A stretch of DNA of 64,000 nucleotides from an uncultured Cryomorphaceae bacterium (GTDB lineage: Bacteria; Bacteroidota; Bacteroidia; Flavobacteriales; Schleiferiaceae). Below are positions 35,641 to 43,585 of the stretch, one piece after another. The notes beneath the pieces are model-generated. The model had not been told where the DNA came from, ran no database searches, and worked only from the letters and a program-made list of their open reading frames with translations. Position 1 is the first letter of the stretch; each line of letters opens with the position of its first letter. Position numbers and translations under genes: made by a program. The stretch lies in NCBI GenBank assembly GCA_913031435.1, contig CAJWFD010000007.1:1-64000 (forward strand), in the 5' to 3' direction.

Positions 35641-37650
35641 ATGGAATTTAAACTTCAAGCCCCGTTCTCGCCAATGGGTGATCAACCTACGGCGATAAAC
35701 GATCTGGTAGAAGGGTTAAATAGTGGTATTCGCGACCAAGTACTGCTTGGGGTTACAGGCTCCGGTAAGACCTTTACAGTAGCCAATGTGATCGAACGCA
35801 CACAACGTCCGGCGCTTATACTTTGCCATAATAAGACCTTAGCTGCCCAGCTTTATGGGGAGATGAAGGAGTTTTTCCCTGAGAACGCTGTAGAATATTT
35901 CGTCAGTTATTACGACTACTACCAACCTGAAGCTTACGTACCAAGCTCAGGTTTATACATAGAGAAAGACCTGAGCATAAACGATGAGATTGAAAAACTT
36001 AGGCTGAGTACAACCTCTTCCCTACTCTCCGGTCGCAGAGATGTTATCGTAGTTGCGTCGGTTAGTTGTTTATACGGGATGGGTAATCCCGAAGCGTTTA
36101 ACAATTCTATCGTCGACCTTAAAGTGGGCGATCAAATATCAAGGCAAGCATTACTGCATCAATTTGTTAATGCGCTATACTCTAGAACAACAGGAGAATT
36201 TAAACGTGGTTCTTTTCGTGTAAAAGGAGATACGATTGATATTTTTCCAGCCTATGCAGAATCATTTTTTCGTATTAGCTTCTGGGGTGATGAAGTGGAA
36301 ACCATTGAGCATATGGATCCAGTTAGTGGGCAACGAATGGAGCAGATGACTGAGATACGGTTGTTTCCCGCAAATCTATTTGTAACTGAAAAAGACCAAC
36401 TGCAGCGGGCTATACATCATATACAGGATGATTTAATGTCTCAGGTTGATCACTTCCGAGGAGTGGACAGACCACTGGAAGCAAAAAGACTAGAAGAAAG
36501 AACAAATTTTGATCTAGAGATGATTCGCGAGCTTGGGTATTGCTCTGGAATTGAAAACTACAGTCGTTACTTAGATGGAAGGGAACCGGGTATTCGTCCT
36601 TTCTGTCTTTTGGATTATTTCCCAGATGATTTCTTAATGATCGTAGACGAAAGTCACGTCACCCTCCCCCAAGTAAAAGCAATGTATGGTGGGGACAGAT
36701 CCCGTAAAGAAAACCTTGTTGAATACGGATTCAGACTTCCTGCAGCGATGGACAACCGACCGTTAAAGTTTGATGAGTTTGAAAAACTAAGAGGTCAATC
36801 TATGTTTGTTAGTGCAACCCCTTCTGAATATGAATTGGAATTAAGTGGCGGAGTATATGCTGAGCAACTCATACGGCCGACAGGGTTACTAGACCCCATA
36901 ATAGAGGTCAGACCAAGTGAAAATCAAGTTGATGATCTTATTGAAGAAATCAATAAGCGCGTAGCCTTAGACGAACGGGTACTCATTACCACCCTAACCA
37001 AAAGGATGGCAGAAGAACTTACCAAATATTTTACGCGCTACGATATACGCTGTCGTTATATACACAGTGACGTAGATACACTAGAGCGAGTTGAAATCAT
37101 GAGAGATCTGCGCCTAGGTGTCTTTGATGCACTTATCGGAGTAAATTTATTAAGGGAAGGGCTTGATTTCCCGGAAGTAAGCCTAGTAGCCATATTAGAT
37201 GCCGATAAAGAAGGGTTTCTAAGGAGTGAACGATCCTTAGTCCAAACTATAGGAAGAGCAGCTAGAAATGTCAACGGTTTAGCTATACTCTATGCTGATA
37301 AAATAACCAACAGTATGCAGCGCACTATGGATGAGACAGGGCGTAGAAGAATAAAACAAGATTTGTACAACAAAACCAATGGCATCGTACCTACGGCATT
37401 GATTAGAAGTAAGGAGTCCATCCTAGCCAAGGCCAGCGCAGTCCAACGCAATGTTGAGTATGAAGTCAGTCAAGTAAACCTCAAGGCTGCTGAAAAAGCT
37501 ATGAATTACGCTACTCCAGAGGACCTAGAAACTAGTATACGGAAGGTCCGTAAGGATATGGAGGTATCGGCAAAGAGTATGGATTTCATTGAAGCTGCAA
37601 GACTTCGAGATGTACTTATTGAGTTAGAAAGTAAACGCGAAAAGCGATAA
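35641..37650 (+). CDS. uvrB: Excinuclease ABC subunit B
   Basis: A 669-residue helicase-like subunit of nucleotide excision repair. Motifs: Walker A GVTGSGKTFTVANV, the beta-hairpin YYDYYQPEAYVPSSG that locks onto DNA damage, IVDESHVTLPQ (DEXH-like), IGVNLLREGLDFPEVSLVAI, TIGRAARN, and a C-terminal UVR motif (MDFIEAARLRD) for UvrA/UvrC contact. Full length. Another UV-repair gene in the window besides the two photolyases, though in a different operon. Confidence 0.98.
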   Translation: MEFKLQAPFSPMGDQPTAINDLVEGLNSGIRDQVLLGVTGSGKTFTVANVIERTQRPALILCHNKTLAAQLYGEMKEFFPENAVEYFVSYYDYYQPEAYVPSSGLYIEKDLSINDEIEKLRLSTTSSLLSGRRDVIVVASVSCLYGMGNPEAFNNSIVDLKVGDQISRQALLHQFVNALYSRTTGEFKRGSFRVKGDTIDIFPAYAESFFRISFWGDEVETIEHMDPVSGQRMEQMTEIRLFPANLFVTEKDQLQRAIHHIQDDLMSQVDHFRGVDRPLEAKRLEERTNFDLEMIRELGYCSGIENYSRYLDGREPGIRPFCLLDYFPDDFLMIVDESHVTLPQVKAMYGGDRSRKENLVEYGFRLPAAMDNRPLKFDEFEKLRGQSMFVSATPSEYELELSGGVYAEQLIRPTGLLDPIIEVRPSENQVDDLIEEINKRVALDERVLITTLTKRMAEELTKYFTRYDIRCRYIHSDVDTLERVEIMRDLRLGVFDALIGVNLLREGLDFPEVSLVAILDADKEGFLRSERSLVQTIGRAARNVNGLAILYADKITNSMQRTMDETGRRRIKQDLYNKTNGIVPTALIRSKESILAKASAVQRNVEYEVSQVNLKAAEKAMNYATPEDLETSIRKVRKDMEVSAKSMDFIEAARLRDVLIELESKREKR

Positions 37651-37670
37651 TATCATTAATCTAGTAGGAT

Positions 37671-38402
37671 ATGATCTTTTTCAACTTAGGGCTCGGTGTT
37701 CTTTTCATTTCTCTAGGGTACATCGTAACAGAAACTAACGCAAGTACCTTACTCAGCGGATACAACACCATGTCTCGAAAAGAGCAAGCTCAGTTTCCAT
37801 TAAAGGAATATCTGAGTAAATTCCGACAATTCCACCTTTATTTCGGCTTAATCTTCATGACCATAGGTACACTAATTGGTCTATTTTGGGATAAGGACGT
37901 GCTCGGCTATCATATTGGAATTACTCCCATTATAGCCTACTTGTGTTTTTTTATAAAAACAAAAAATCTCAATAAGTCTGCAAGCACTTCAACTAAGGTT
38001 CAAGCAAAAATTGGTGCGGGGGTTTTGATCGCTATTTTGATTTTTGTTATCGGCCTATTTGTATGGTCTGAGCGGGAATCAAGCTTGCAGATCTATGAAG
38101 ATGAAATTTCTATTTCGGGACCTTACGGATTAACTATTCCCTTTGCTGAAATGGATTCTATCGTATTACTTGATGAAATTCCTAAGATAAGAATACGTCT
38201 ACACGGGGTATCCACGAGCAGCGTCTCGAAGGGCAAATTCAAAGGAGTGGGTCAAACCAGATACCATTTATTGCTGGACAAACCATACCAACGGGCTCTA
38301 ATCATATACAGATCTAAGGATATCCCCGTAATTATTTCGATTGATCAGGTGGAAGAACAAAAACTCTATAGAACGTTGAAAGAGAGCATAGCGTCGTTAT
38401 AG
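37671..38402 (+). CDS. Membrane protein, DUF3784-like with PH-type domain
   Basis: A 243-residue membrane protein. Residues 1-75 have two hydrophobic segments around SGYNTMSRKEQAQF, the hallmark of DUF3784. Two more hydrophobic segments follow (ITPIIAYLCFFI and AGVLIAILIFVIGLFV). The C-terminal 100 residues (LQIYEDEISISGPYGLTIPFAEMDSI) look like a bacterial PH-like strand domain. Function is unknown. It ends the TPR-uvrB operon and overlaps the convergent glycosyltransferase gene by 6 bp. Confidence 0.78.
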   Translation: MIFFNLGLGVLFISLGYIVTETNASTLLSGYNTMSRKEQAQFPLKEYLSKFRQFHLYFGLIFMTIGTLIGLFWDKDVLGYHIGITPIIAYLCFFIKTKNLNKSASTSTKVQAKIGAGVLIAILIFVIGLFVWSERESSLQIYEDEISISGPYGLTIPFAEMDSIVLLDEIPKIRIRLHGVSTSSVSKGKFKGVGQTRYHLLLDKPYQRALIIYRSKDIPVIISIDQVEEQKLYRTLKESIASL

Positions 38403-39410
38403 TTGTATTCCCTTGGAGTTACCTCGCACGAATACCTCCCAGAAATTCCTAGCAAAACCCCAGCCATATCCAGCGTTCATAGTCGTTGTAGTCTTCATCA
38501 CAAGGAGGGCGACAGAAAGATTTTCTTTGAGTAAAGCCGCGATGAATACCGTCGACATATAAGCTATATATCCTACAAAAGGGAGCAGAGTCCAAAGGAG
38601 TCCACTGTATAAATAAGATACGACCAGTAGTAAACTCATCCATCTATACATGGTAAAGAGTACTGGAAAAAGATGGGTGATTTTCAAATTACCTGCGTGC
38701 GCTTGAGCTAAAAGAGGACGTGCGGCACCAAACCTAAATACTTGACGCCTGAACTGGCTGATAGAAGTTCTTCTTTTGTGATATACATGGGCAGGCTCAA
38801 TGAAAGCACTTTTGGCACCTTGAGCAATCAGCCTTATACTCAGCTCTACATCCTCACCACAGATGAAATTCTCATCGTATCCTCCAACACTCTTGAATAA
38901 TTCCGAATGTATACCCATATTAAAACCACGTGGATGGTATACCGTGAGCGCACTCTTTCCTCCCCTTATTCCTCCAGTAGTGAGAAATGAGGTCATAGAG
39001 AAGCTAATCGCTTTTTGTAGGTCCGTAAAATCCTCTGAAGCAGCATCAGGTCCGCCAAACAAGGTGACTTCTTTGTGGGTATCTAAAAAACTTTCTATAG
39101 ATTTTAAATATCCGCTGGGAATAATACAATCTGAATCTAAAAAGATAAAGAAATCAGCACTTGACAACTCTGCAGCTCTATTTCGTGCATCTGACACAGG
39201 TAAAAATTCCTGGTAATAGATTTCTAAAGGTAGTTTTGATAAGAAAGGAACTAATAATGGTCTCAACTCATCACCCGGAGTACCATCACCTAAAATAATC
39301 TCGAATTTTTCTTGTGGAAAATCCAATTCGACAAGACTTTGCAAGAATTCAGTGACCTCCTCAGGTCTTTTGAAAGTTGGAGAAATCAGAGCAAACCTGG
39401 GACTTGACAT
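38397..39410 (-). CDS. Family 2 glycosyltransferase with C-terminal membrane segments
   Basis: A 337-residue GT-A type glycosyltransferase. The nucleotide-sugar region starts ALISPTFKRPEEV and has IILGDGTPGDE and the DxD-like FIFLDSDCIIP. An acceptor-side ED motif lies in CGEDVELSIRLIAQGA, and RRTSISQFRRQVFRFG precedes two or three C-terminal membrane helices. It probably makes a cell-surface polysaccharide or glycolipid; donor and acceptor cannot be told. It is coupled by TAATG to the upstream GT2 gene. Confidence 0.9.
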   Translation of the reverse strand: MSSPRFALISPTFKRPEEVTEFLQSLVELDFPQEKFEIILGDGTPGDELRPLLVPFLSKLPLEIYYQEFLPVSDARNRAAELSSADFFIFLDSDCIIPSGYLKSIESFLDTHKEVTLFGGPDAASEDFTDLQKAISFSMTSFLTTGGIRGGKSALTVYHPRGFNMGIHSELFKSVGGYDENFICGEDVELSIRLIAQGAKSAFIEPAHVYHKRRTSISQFRRQVFRFGAARPLLAQAHAGNLKITHLFPVLFTMYRWMSLLLVVSYLYSGLLWTLLPFVGYIAYMSTVFIAALLKENLSVALLVMKTTTTMNAGYGWGFARNFWEVFVRGNSKGIQL

Positions 39411-40381
39411 TAGTCTAAACCAATTTTAGCATCAACGGTATAATCATGCTTTTTTGTACTTACTCGCAATAATAATTCTGCCATAAAACCAACAGCAAAA
39501 AGCTGAACCCCCAAAATAGTTAAGGTTAATAAGATATAAAACAAGGGGTTTTCCGTGATCAATCTCACTTCCATACCCTGACTTAGCAAATACAACTTAA
39601 AGCCTCCTAAGTAGGCTAACAATGCTACTGACAGCAAAAACATCAATGAACCTGCAGCACCAAAAAAGTGCATCGGTCTTCTTCCGAACTTGCCCATAAC
39701 TGCAAGAGTACCGAGGTCAAGAAAACCATTAACGAATCTGTCTAAACCAAATTTCGTTGTACCGTACTTACGAGCTTGGTGCTGAACGACCTTCTCTCCT
39801 ATCTTGTCAAAGCCCTTATTTTTGGCCAGGAATGGAATATAACGATGCATCTCACCATAAATTTCCACATTCTGAACGACCTCTAACCGATAGGCTTTCA
39901 AACCGCAGTTAAAGTCATTCAATTTTATTTTCGAGATTCTGCGTGTCGCAGCGTTGAATAGCTTTGTAGGTAAAGTTTTTGTGATAGGATCGTAGCGCTT
40001 TTGCTTCCAACCAGAAACTAAGTCATAATGATCTTCTAGGATCATTCTCCTTAATTCCGGTAACTCCTCCGGGCTGTCCTGCAAGTCAGCATCCATTGTT
40101 ACGACCACTTCGCCCGTACATGCCTTAAAACCTTGATTTAAACCAGCGCTTTTTCCCTGGTTCTTTCGAAAAGAAATAGCCTTGACATTGGGATTTCGTT
40201 GACGCAAGCCTTCAATAACAGACCAACTGTCGTCCGTAGAACCATCATTAACAAAAATGATCTCGTAGCTAAACGACTCACGCTCCATTACTCGTGCAAT
40301 CCAATCCGTTAATTCCGGTAGACTTTCCTCCTCATTAAAAAGGGGGATGACAATACTTAGGTCGAGTTTAAACATCAACAT
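39410..40381 (-). CDS. Family 2 glycosyltransferase, polyprenyl-phosphate sugar synthase type
   Basis: A 323-residue GT2 enzyme similar to DPM1/ArnC-like polyprenyl-phosphate glycosyltransferases. Motifs: DLSIVIPLFNEEESLPEL, IIFVNDGSTDDSW, AISFRKNQGKSAGLNQGF, VVTMDADLQDSPEELP (DxD metal site) and NDFNCGLKAYR. Two C-terminal membrane helices follow (MFLLSVALLAYLGGF and FYILLTLTILGVQLFAVGF). It probably loads a sugar onto undecaprenyl phosphate. Start ATG 40381; a second ATG lies two codons on. Confidence 0.92.
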   Translation of the reverse strand: MLMFKLDLSIVIPLFNEEESLPELTDWIARVMERESFSYEIIFVNDGSTDDSWSVIEGLRQRNPNVKAISFRKNQGKSAGLNQGFKACTGEVVVTMDADLQDSPEELPELRRMILEDHYDLVSGWKQKRYDPITKTLPTKLFNAATRRISKIKLNDFNCGLKAYRLEVVQNVEIYGEMHRYIPFLAKNKGFDKIGEKVVQHQARKYGTTKFGLDRFVNGFLDLGTLAVMGKFGRRPMHFFGAAGSLMFLLSVALLAYLGGFKLYLLSQGMEVRLITENPLFYILLTLTILGVQLFAVGFMAELLLRVSTKKHDYTVDAKIGLD

Positions 40382-40388
40382 TTAATTC

Positions 40389-40922
40389 TTAAACAAATTC
40401 ATCAGGGTTGTTCTTCTTCATTGCCGCAGCAACGATTAAACCTACCACAGCATTAAACATGATACTAAAAGCAGCACTTTTAAGCTGGCCCAAAATACCA
40501 AAAGGCTCACTGCCCTGTACTTTGTCTATAATTCCGGTTATCTGTTCATCAGACATTCCGCTACCTTCAAGTTTATCAAGTGTTGTGTCAATAATCAACT
40601 CCATAATTTCTGAAGCAAATTCTGGATCAATTACACCGAATAAAAGTATAGTAAAACCACTTCCGATAGCAGTCGCAACTACTCCACTTATGATGTAAGT
40701 GCTAAAAACATCTTTAAAAGTAGCGTATCCATCCTGACTCTCTTTGACTTTAGCGATAGCAAAAACGTAAATACCTATACCGACAAAGAATATTAATATC
40801 CCCGGACCTGCCATGGTAAAAATTGTCTTATCAATGATATAGGCATAAAGAATGTACAATACGTTTAAGGCACCAAAGATGCTTCCGTATTTAATGGCGA
40901 TACTTTTAATAGTCGGGTTCAT
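40389..40922 (-). CDS. DUF4199 family membrane protein
   Basis: A 177-residue membrane protein with four hydrophobic segments, typical of the DUF4199 family common in Bacteroidota: YGSIFGALNVLYILYAYII, GILIFFVGIGIYVFAIAKV, the loop YATFKDVFSTYIISGVV, and a C-terminal helix before KKNNPDEFV. Function unknown. ATG 40922 was chosen; upstream in-frame sequence contains the promoter box. It is 7 bp from the polyprenyl GT2 gene, which it probably leads in an operon. Confidence 0.88.
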   Translation of the reverse strand: MNPTIKSIAIKYGSIFGALNVLYILYAYIIDKTIFTMAGPGILIFFVGIGIYVFAIAKVKESQDGYATFKDVFSTYIISGVVATAIGSGFTILLFGVIDPEFASEIMELIIDTTLDKLEGSGMSDEQITGIIDKVQGSEPFGILGQLKSAAFSIMFNAVVGLIVAAAMKKNNPDEFV

Positions 40923-40943
40923 AGTTGTCAATTTAGGTTTACC

Positions 40944-40951
40944 ACAAATAT
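40944..40951 (-). promoter_or_regulatory. Promoter -7 box TATATTTG for DUF4199-GT2 operon
   Basis: An exact TAnnTTTG match on the minus strand, 21 nt before ATG 40922. Same octamer as before accC, the desulfurase gene and DUF4159. Confidence 0.55.
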
Positions 40952-40985
40952 AATTGAACATAATGATTAAATTTCACGAAATATG

Positions 40986-41017
40986 TTGCTATCTCACAAT
41001 CGCAGGCCTTAACTTCG
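40986..41017 (+). promoter_or_regulatory. Probable promoter of the SRP RNA gene
   Basis: TTG at 40986-40988 and TAACTTCG at 41010-41017 (one change from TAnnTTTG) with a 21-nt spacer stand right before the SRP RNA 5' end, as expected for a Bacteroidota promoter. Confidence 0.5.
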
Positions 41018-41124
41018 CAGTGGGCAAGTCTTACACAACCAGCTCCTGATGAATCCCCCAGGGTGGGAACGCAGCAAGGGTAATTAGTCGTAGCGGTGTG
41101 ATGTGAGTAGCTTGCCCACTTTTT
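41018..41124 (+). ncRNA. ffs: Small signal recognition particle RNA (4.5S type)
   Basis: The RNA folds as one long hairpin: GTGGGCAAG (41020-41028) pairs with CTTGCCCAC (41111-41119), and CACAACC pairs with GGTGTG further in. The apical Ffh-binding domain reads CCAGGGTGGGAACGCAGCA, with the GGAA-type tetraloop and asymmetric loop typical of bacterial small SRP RNA. A T-run follows at 41120-41124, so the closing stem doubles as a terminator. It pairs with Ffh for co-translational protein targeting. Confidence 0.93.
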
Positions 41125-41185
41125 GTGCCCTAATGTTTCGAAATAATGTACTTTTACTTCCGATAACAATCTCAACAACAGCAAC

Positions 41186-41842
41186 ATGAAGTTTTTTATT
41201 GACACGGCAAATCTTGCCCAAATTAAAGAAGCTCAAGACCTTGGAGTTCTTGATGGCGTAACCACCAATCCATCACTGATGGCGAAAGAAGGCATCACAG
41301 GGGAGGCTAACGTTTTAGATCATTACAGAGCAATCTGCGATATTGTTGATGGCGATGTTAGTGCAGAAGTTATCTCTACAGATTTTGAAGGAATGGTAAG
41401 AGAAGGAGAAATTCTCGCTGCCTTAGATGAAAAAATCGTAGTTAAGATTCCCATGATTAAAGACGGTGTAAAAGCCTTAAAGTACTTTTCTAACAAGGGT
41501 GTAAAAACGAATTGTACATTAATTTTCTCTGCAGGTCAAGCATTAATGGCAGCGAAAGCAGGTGCAAGTTATGTAAGCCCTTTCATAGGTCGATTAGATG
41601 ACATCAGTACTGACGGCCTTGGATTGATAGAAAGTATACGTTTGATATTTGATAACTACGCCTTTGATACTGAAATACTTGCGGCTTCAGTGCGCCATCC
41701 AATGCACATTATTGAATGTGCACAAATTGGTGCAGATGTGATTACAGGCCCTTTAAGCGCCATGGAAGCTTTAATGAAGCATCCCTTAACGGATATCGGG
41801 TTGGCTACGTTCTTAGCTGATCACGCTAAAGCTAACTCTTAA
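41186..41842 (+). CDS. tal: Transaldolase (fructose-6-phosphate aldolase-like clade)
   Basis: A 218-residue short-type transaldolase of the pentose phosphate pathway. Motifs are canonical: [13 protein letters not shown] (Asp6), [13 protein letters not shown], Schiff-base Lys in [33 protein letters not shown] (Phe where fructose-6-phosphate aldolases have Tyr, so transaldolase activity is favoured) and AASVRHPMH. It stands alone between the SRP RNA and a strong terminator. It contrasts with the divergent transaldolase-CBS fusion in the Kdo operon at 17.7 kb. Confidence 0.95.
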   Translation: MKFFIDTANLAQIKEAQDLGVLDGVTTNPSLMAKEGITGEANVLDHYRAICDIVDGDVSAEVISTDFEGMVREGEILAALDEKIVVKIPMIKDGVKALKYFSNKGVKTNCTLIFSAGQALMAAKAGASYVSPFIGRLDDISTDGLGLIESIRLIFDNYAFDTEILAASVRHPMHIIECAQIGADVITGPLSAMEALMKHPLTDIGLATFLADHAKANS

Positions 41843-41866
41843 TCAATCTCTCATAAAGTCCTAAAG

Positions 41867-41895
41867 AGCTCCGCCTATTGCGGGGCTTTTTTTTT
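41867..41895 (+). terminator. Rho-independent terminator after transaldolase gene
   Basis: Stem AGCTCCGC/GCGGGGCT (one G-T pair) with loop CTATT, then nine T. It lies 25 bp after the stop. Confidence 0.9.
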
Positions 41896-41914
41896 ATCTT
41901 AAACTTGAGATAAA
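41893..41914. repeat. Perfect 7-bp inverted repeat before Sua5/YciO gene
   Basis: TTTATCT and AGATAAA are separated by 8 bp, 10 bp before ATG 41925. It may be a chance hairpin or an operator; the spacer plus arm includes TAAACTTG, a one-off -7 box. Confidence 0.3.
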
Positions 41915-41924
41915 TTCAATACTC

Positions 41925-42545
41925 ATGGTCTATACCATTTATCCAGAAAGCATCAATGACAAAGTTATTTCAGACTGTGTGGAACGATTGTTAAAGGGAG
42001 AAACAGCCATTATTCCAACAGACAGTGTATATGCTGTTGTAGGGGATTTTCAACATCCAAAAGCACTGAAAAAATTAGCCGAAATAAAAAAGGAAACTGT
42101 TAAAGAGTCGGAATTTTCATTCCTTTTCACCAACCTCAGTCAAGTTTCTGAATACACGCAAAGTGTAAATGGTGCGGTTTTTAAGTTTATGAAACGTTGC
42201 CTACCGGGTCCTTATACCCTTGTTCTAGAGGCAAATATCAATCTAGCTAAAAAGCTAGGGCAAAAGCGAAAAACTATAGGTATTAGAATTCCAGATAATA
42301 CGATTGTTCAGGCGTTGGCAGAGAAGTTAGGACGTCCATTGGCCTCCGCATCCTTACACCATGATGATGATATACTGCAATACCTAACTGATCCAGACGA
42401 AATCATCGCTGCCTATTCAGATAAAGCGAATTTTATAATTAATGGTGGCTGGGGAGATAACGTACCTTCCACAGTAATTGACCTTAGTGAAGGAGTACCC
42501 ATCCTTATCAGAGCTGGAAAAGGAGATCCTGATGTGATAGGATAA
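41925..42545 (+). CDS. Sua5/YciO/YrdC family protein (threonylcarbamoyl-AMP synthase-like)
   Basis: A 206-residue protein with the YrdC fold. Motifs: LLKGETAIIPTDSVYAVVGDF, KKLAEIKKE (basic patch), CLPGPYTLVLEA, TIGIRIPDN, RPLASASLH and PSTVIDLSEG. Sua5/YrdC enzymes make threonylcarbamoyl-AMP for the t6A modification of tRNA; the sequence looks closer to the YciO branch, whose activity is less certain, so no symbol is given. Start ATG 41925. Its end overlaps the convergent menE by 38 bp. Confidence 0.85.
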   Translation: MVYTIYPESINDKVISDCVERLLKGETAIIPTDSVYAVVGDFQHPKALKKLAEIKKETVKESEFSFLFTNLSQVSEYTQSVNGAVFKFMKRCLPGPYTLVLEANINLAKKLGQKRKTIGIRIPDNTIVQALAEKLGRPLASASLHHDDDILQYLTDPDEIIAAYSDKANFIINGGWGDNVPSTVIDLSEGVPILIRAGKGDPDVIG

Positions 42546-43551
42546 ATTCTTTAATGCCTATTCTATCGGGCTTTCCAGCGAAATTTAAAGGCAAATTATC
42601 AAGTATCACAGCTTTTTTAGGACGTACTATTTTAGGCAAGAATGACAATGCCTCTTGAGTTGGTGTGACTTGATCCGTTGAAGTTAATACTAGAACCGTT
42701 TGCTCACCGAACTTAGGATCGGCATTACTACTGATGAGCGCTTCTATTCCATGTTCAGATAATATACGCTCCCATTCCTCAGGATGAATTTTTATACCTC
42801 CAGAATTGATTACGAAATCTGCTCTACCTATAAACTGAAAAGAACGTGGTCCCATTAATTGAACGATATCATTCGTCTCCAAATCTGTAATACTCAAATG
42901 CGGTGCTGAAATCGCTAGGCAACCTTGATCCGTAATGCGAAAAGAAGTTTCACCGACAGATTCATAAACTTTATCACCTAAACGTCTCACTGCCACATGA
43001 GAAGCAGTCTCCGTCATTCCGTATCCAATAAACACCTCTTGTTCAGTAGGCACATCATAAACTGCCGAGATGGGACTTCCTCCCAACAATACAACACCCT
43101 TGAAACCCTCAAGTGTTCCTTTTTCTATTGATGTAATGTATTGCGCAGGGGTTAAGGGCAGGAAATCAATATGATTTAAACCTGATGGAGCAAGATTAGG
43201 TTCCTCTAAGACCAGTTGAATTCCACCTAAACATGCCCTAATAATCATCATAGCTCCGCCAGTAAACTTTGCGGGTAAACATAATAACGCAGTGTTTCCT
43301 GGTTTTAAATCAAAATAGTCAATGGTGGCTTGCGCAGAGGCAAATAATGTAGATCTGCTGTGCTCTAGAACTTTCGATTTACCAGTGGATCCGCTGGTCG
43401 AAAAGGCAAAATGTTTTTCATTATATAAACAAAAACGCACGATCTTTTGGACATCACTAATCCAAAGTGGAATCCCTTCTAAATCAATTAATTCAGACGC
43501 ACTATGCCACTGATTCAAACAAAAGAACTTTGTTTTTCGATGAACAGTCAT
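42508..43551 (-). CDS. menE: o-Succinylbenzoate--CoA ligase (AMP-binding enzyme)
   Basis: A 347-residue, short adenylate-forming enzyme. Core motifs: FSTSGSTGKSKVLEHSR (P-loop), PAKFTGGAMMIIRA, VVLLGGSPIS, FIGYGMTETASHVAVR, RADFVINSGGIKIHPEEWE and a C-terminal LPLNFAGKPDR with the catalytic Lys. These and the nearby men genes identify MenE, which activates o-succinylbenzoate in menaquinone synthesis. ATG 43551 was chosen because the open frame upstream encodes sequence antisense to the TonB-receptor start. It is separated from menC by a receptor gene on the other strand. Confidence 0.9.
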   Translation of the reverse strand: MTVHRKTKFFCLNQWHSASELIDLEGIPLWISDVQKIVRFCLYNEKHFAFSTSGSTGKSKVLEHSRSTLFASAQATIDYFDLKPGNTALLCLPAKFTGGAMMIIRACLGGIQLVLEEPNLAPSGLNHIDFLPLTPAQYITSIEKGTLEGFKGVVLLGGSPISAVYDVPTEQEVFIGYGMTETASHVAVRRLGDKVYESVGETSFRITDQGCLAISAPHLSITDLETNDIVQLMGPRSFQFIGRADFVINSGGIKIHPEEWERILSEHGIEALISSNADPKFGEQTVLVLTSTDQVTPTQEALSFLPKIVRPKKAVILDNLPLNFAGKPDRIGIKEFILSHQDLLFQL

Positions 43552-43585
43552 TTTGGGTATAGTTTTTGTTTCTTGCTGAGCAATT

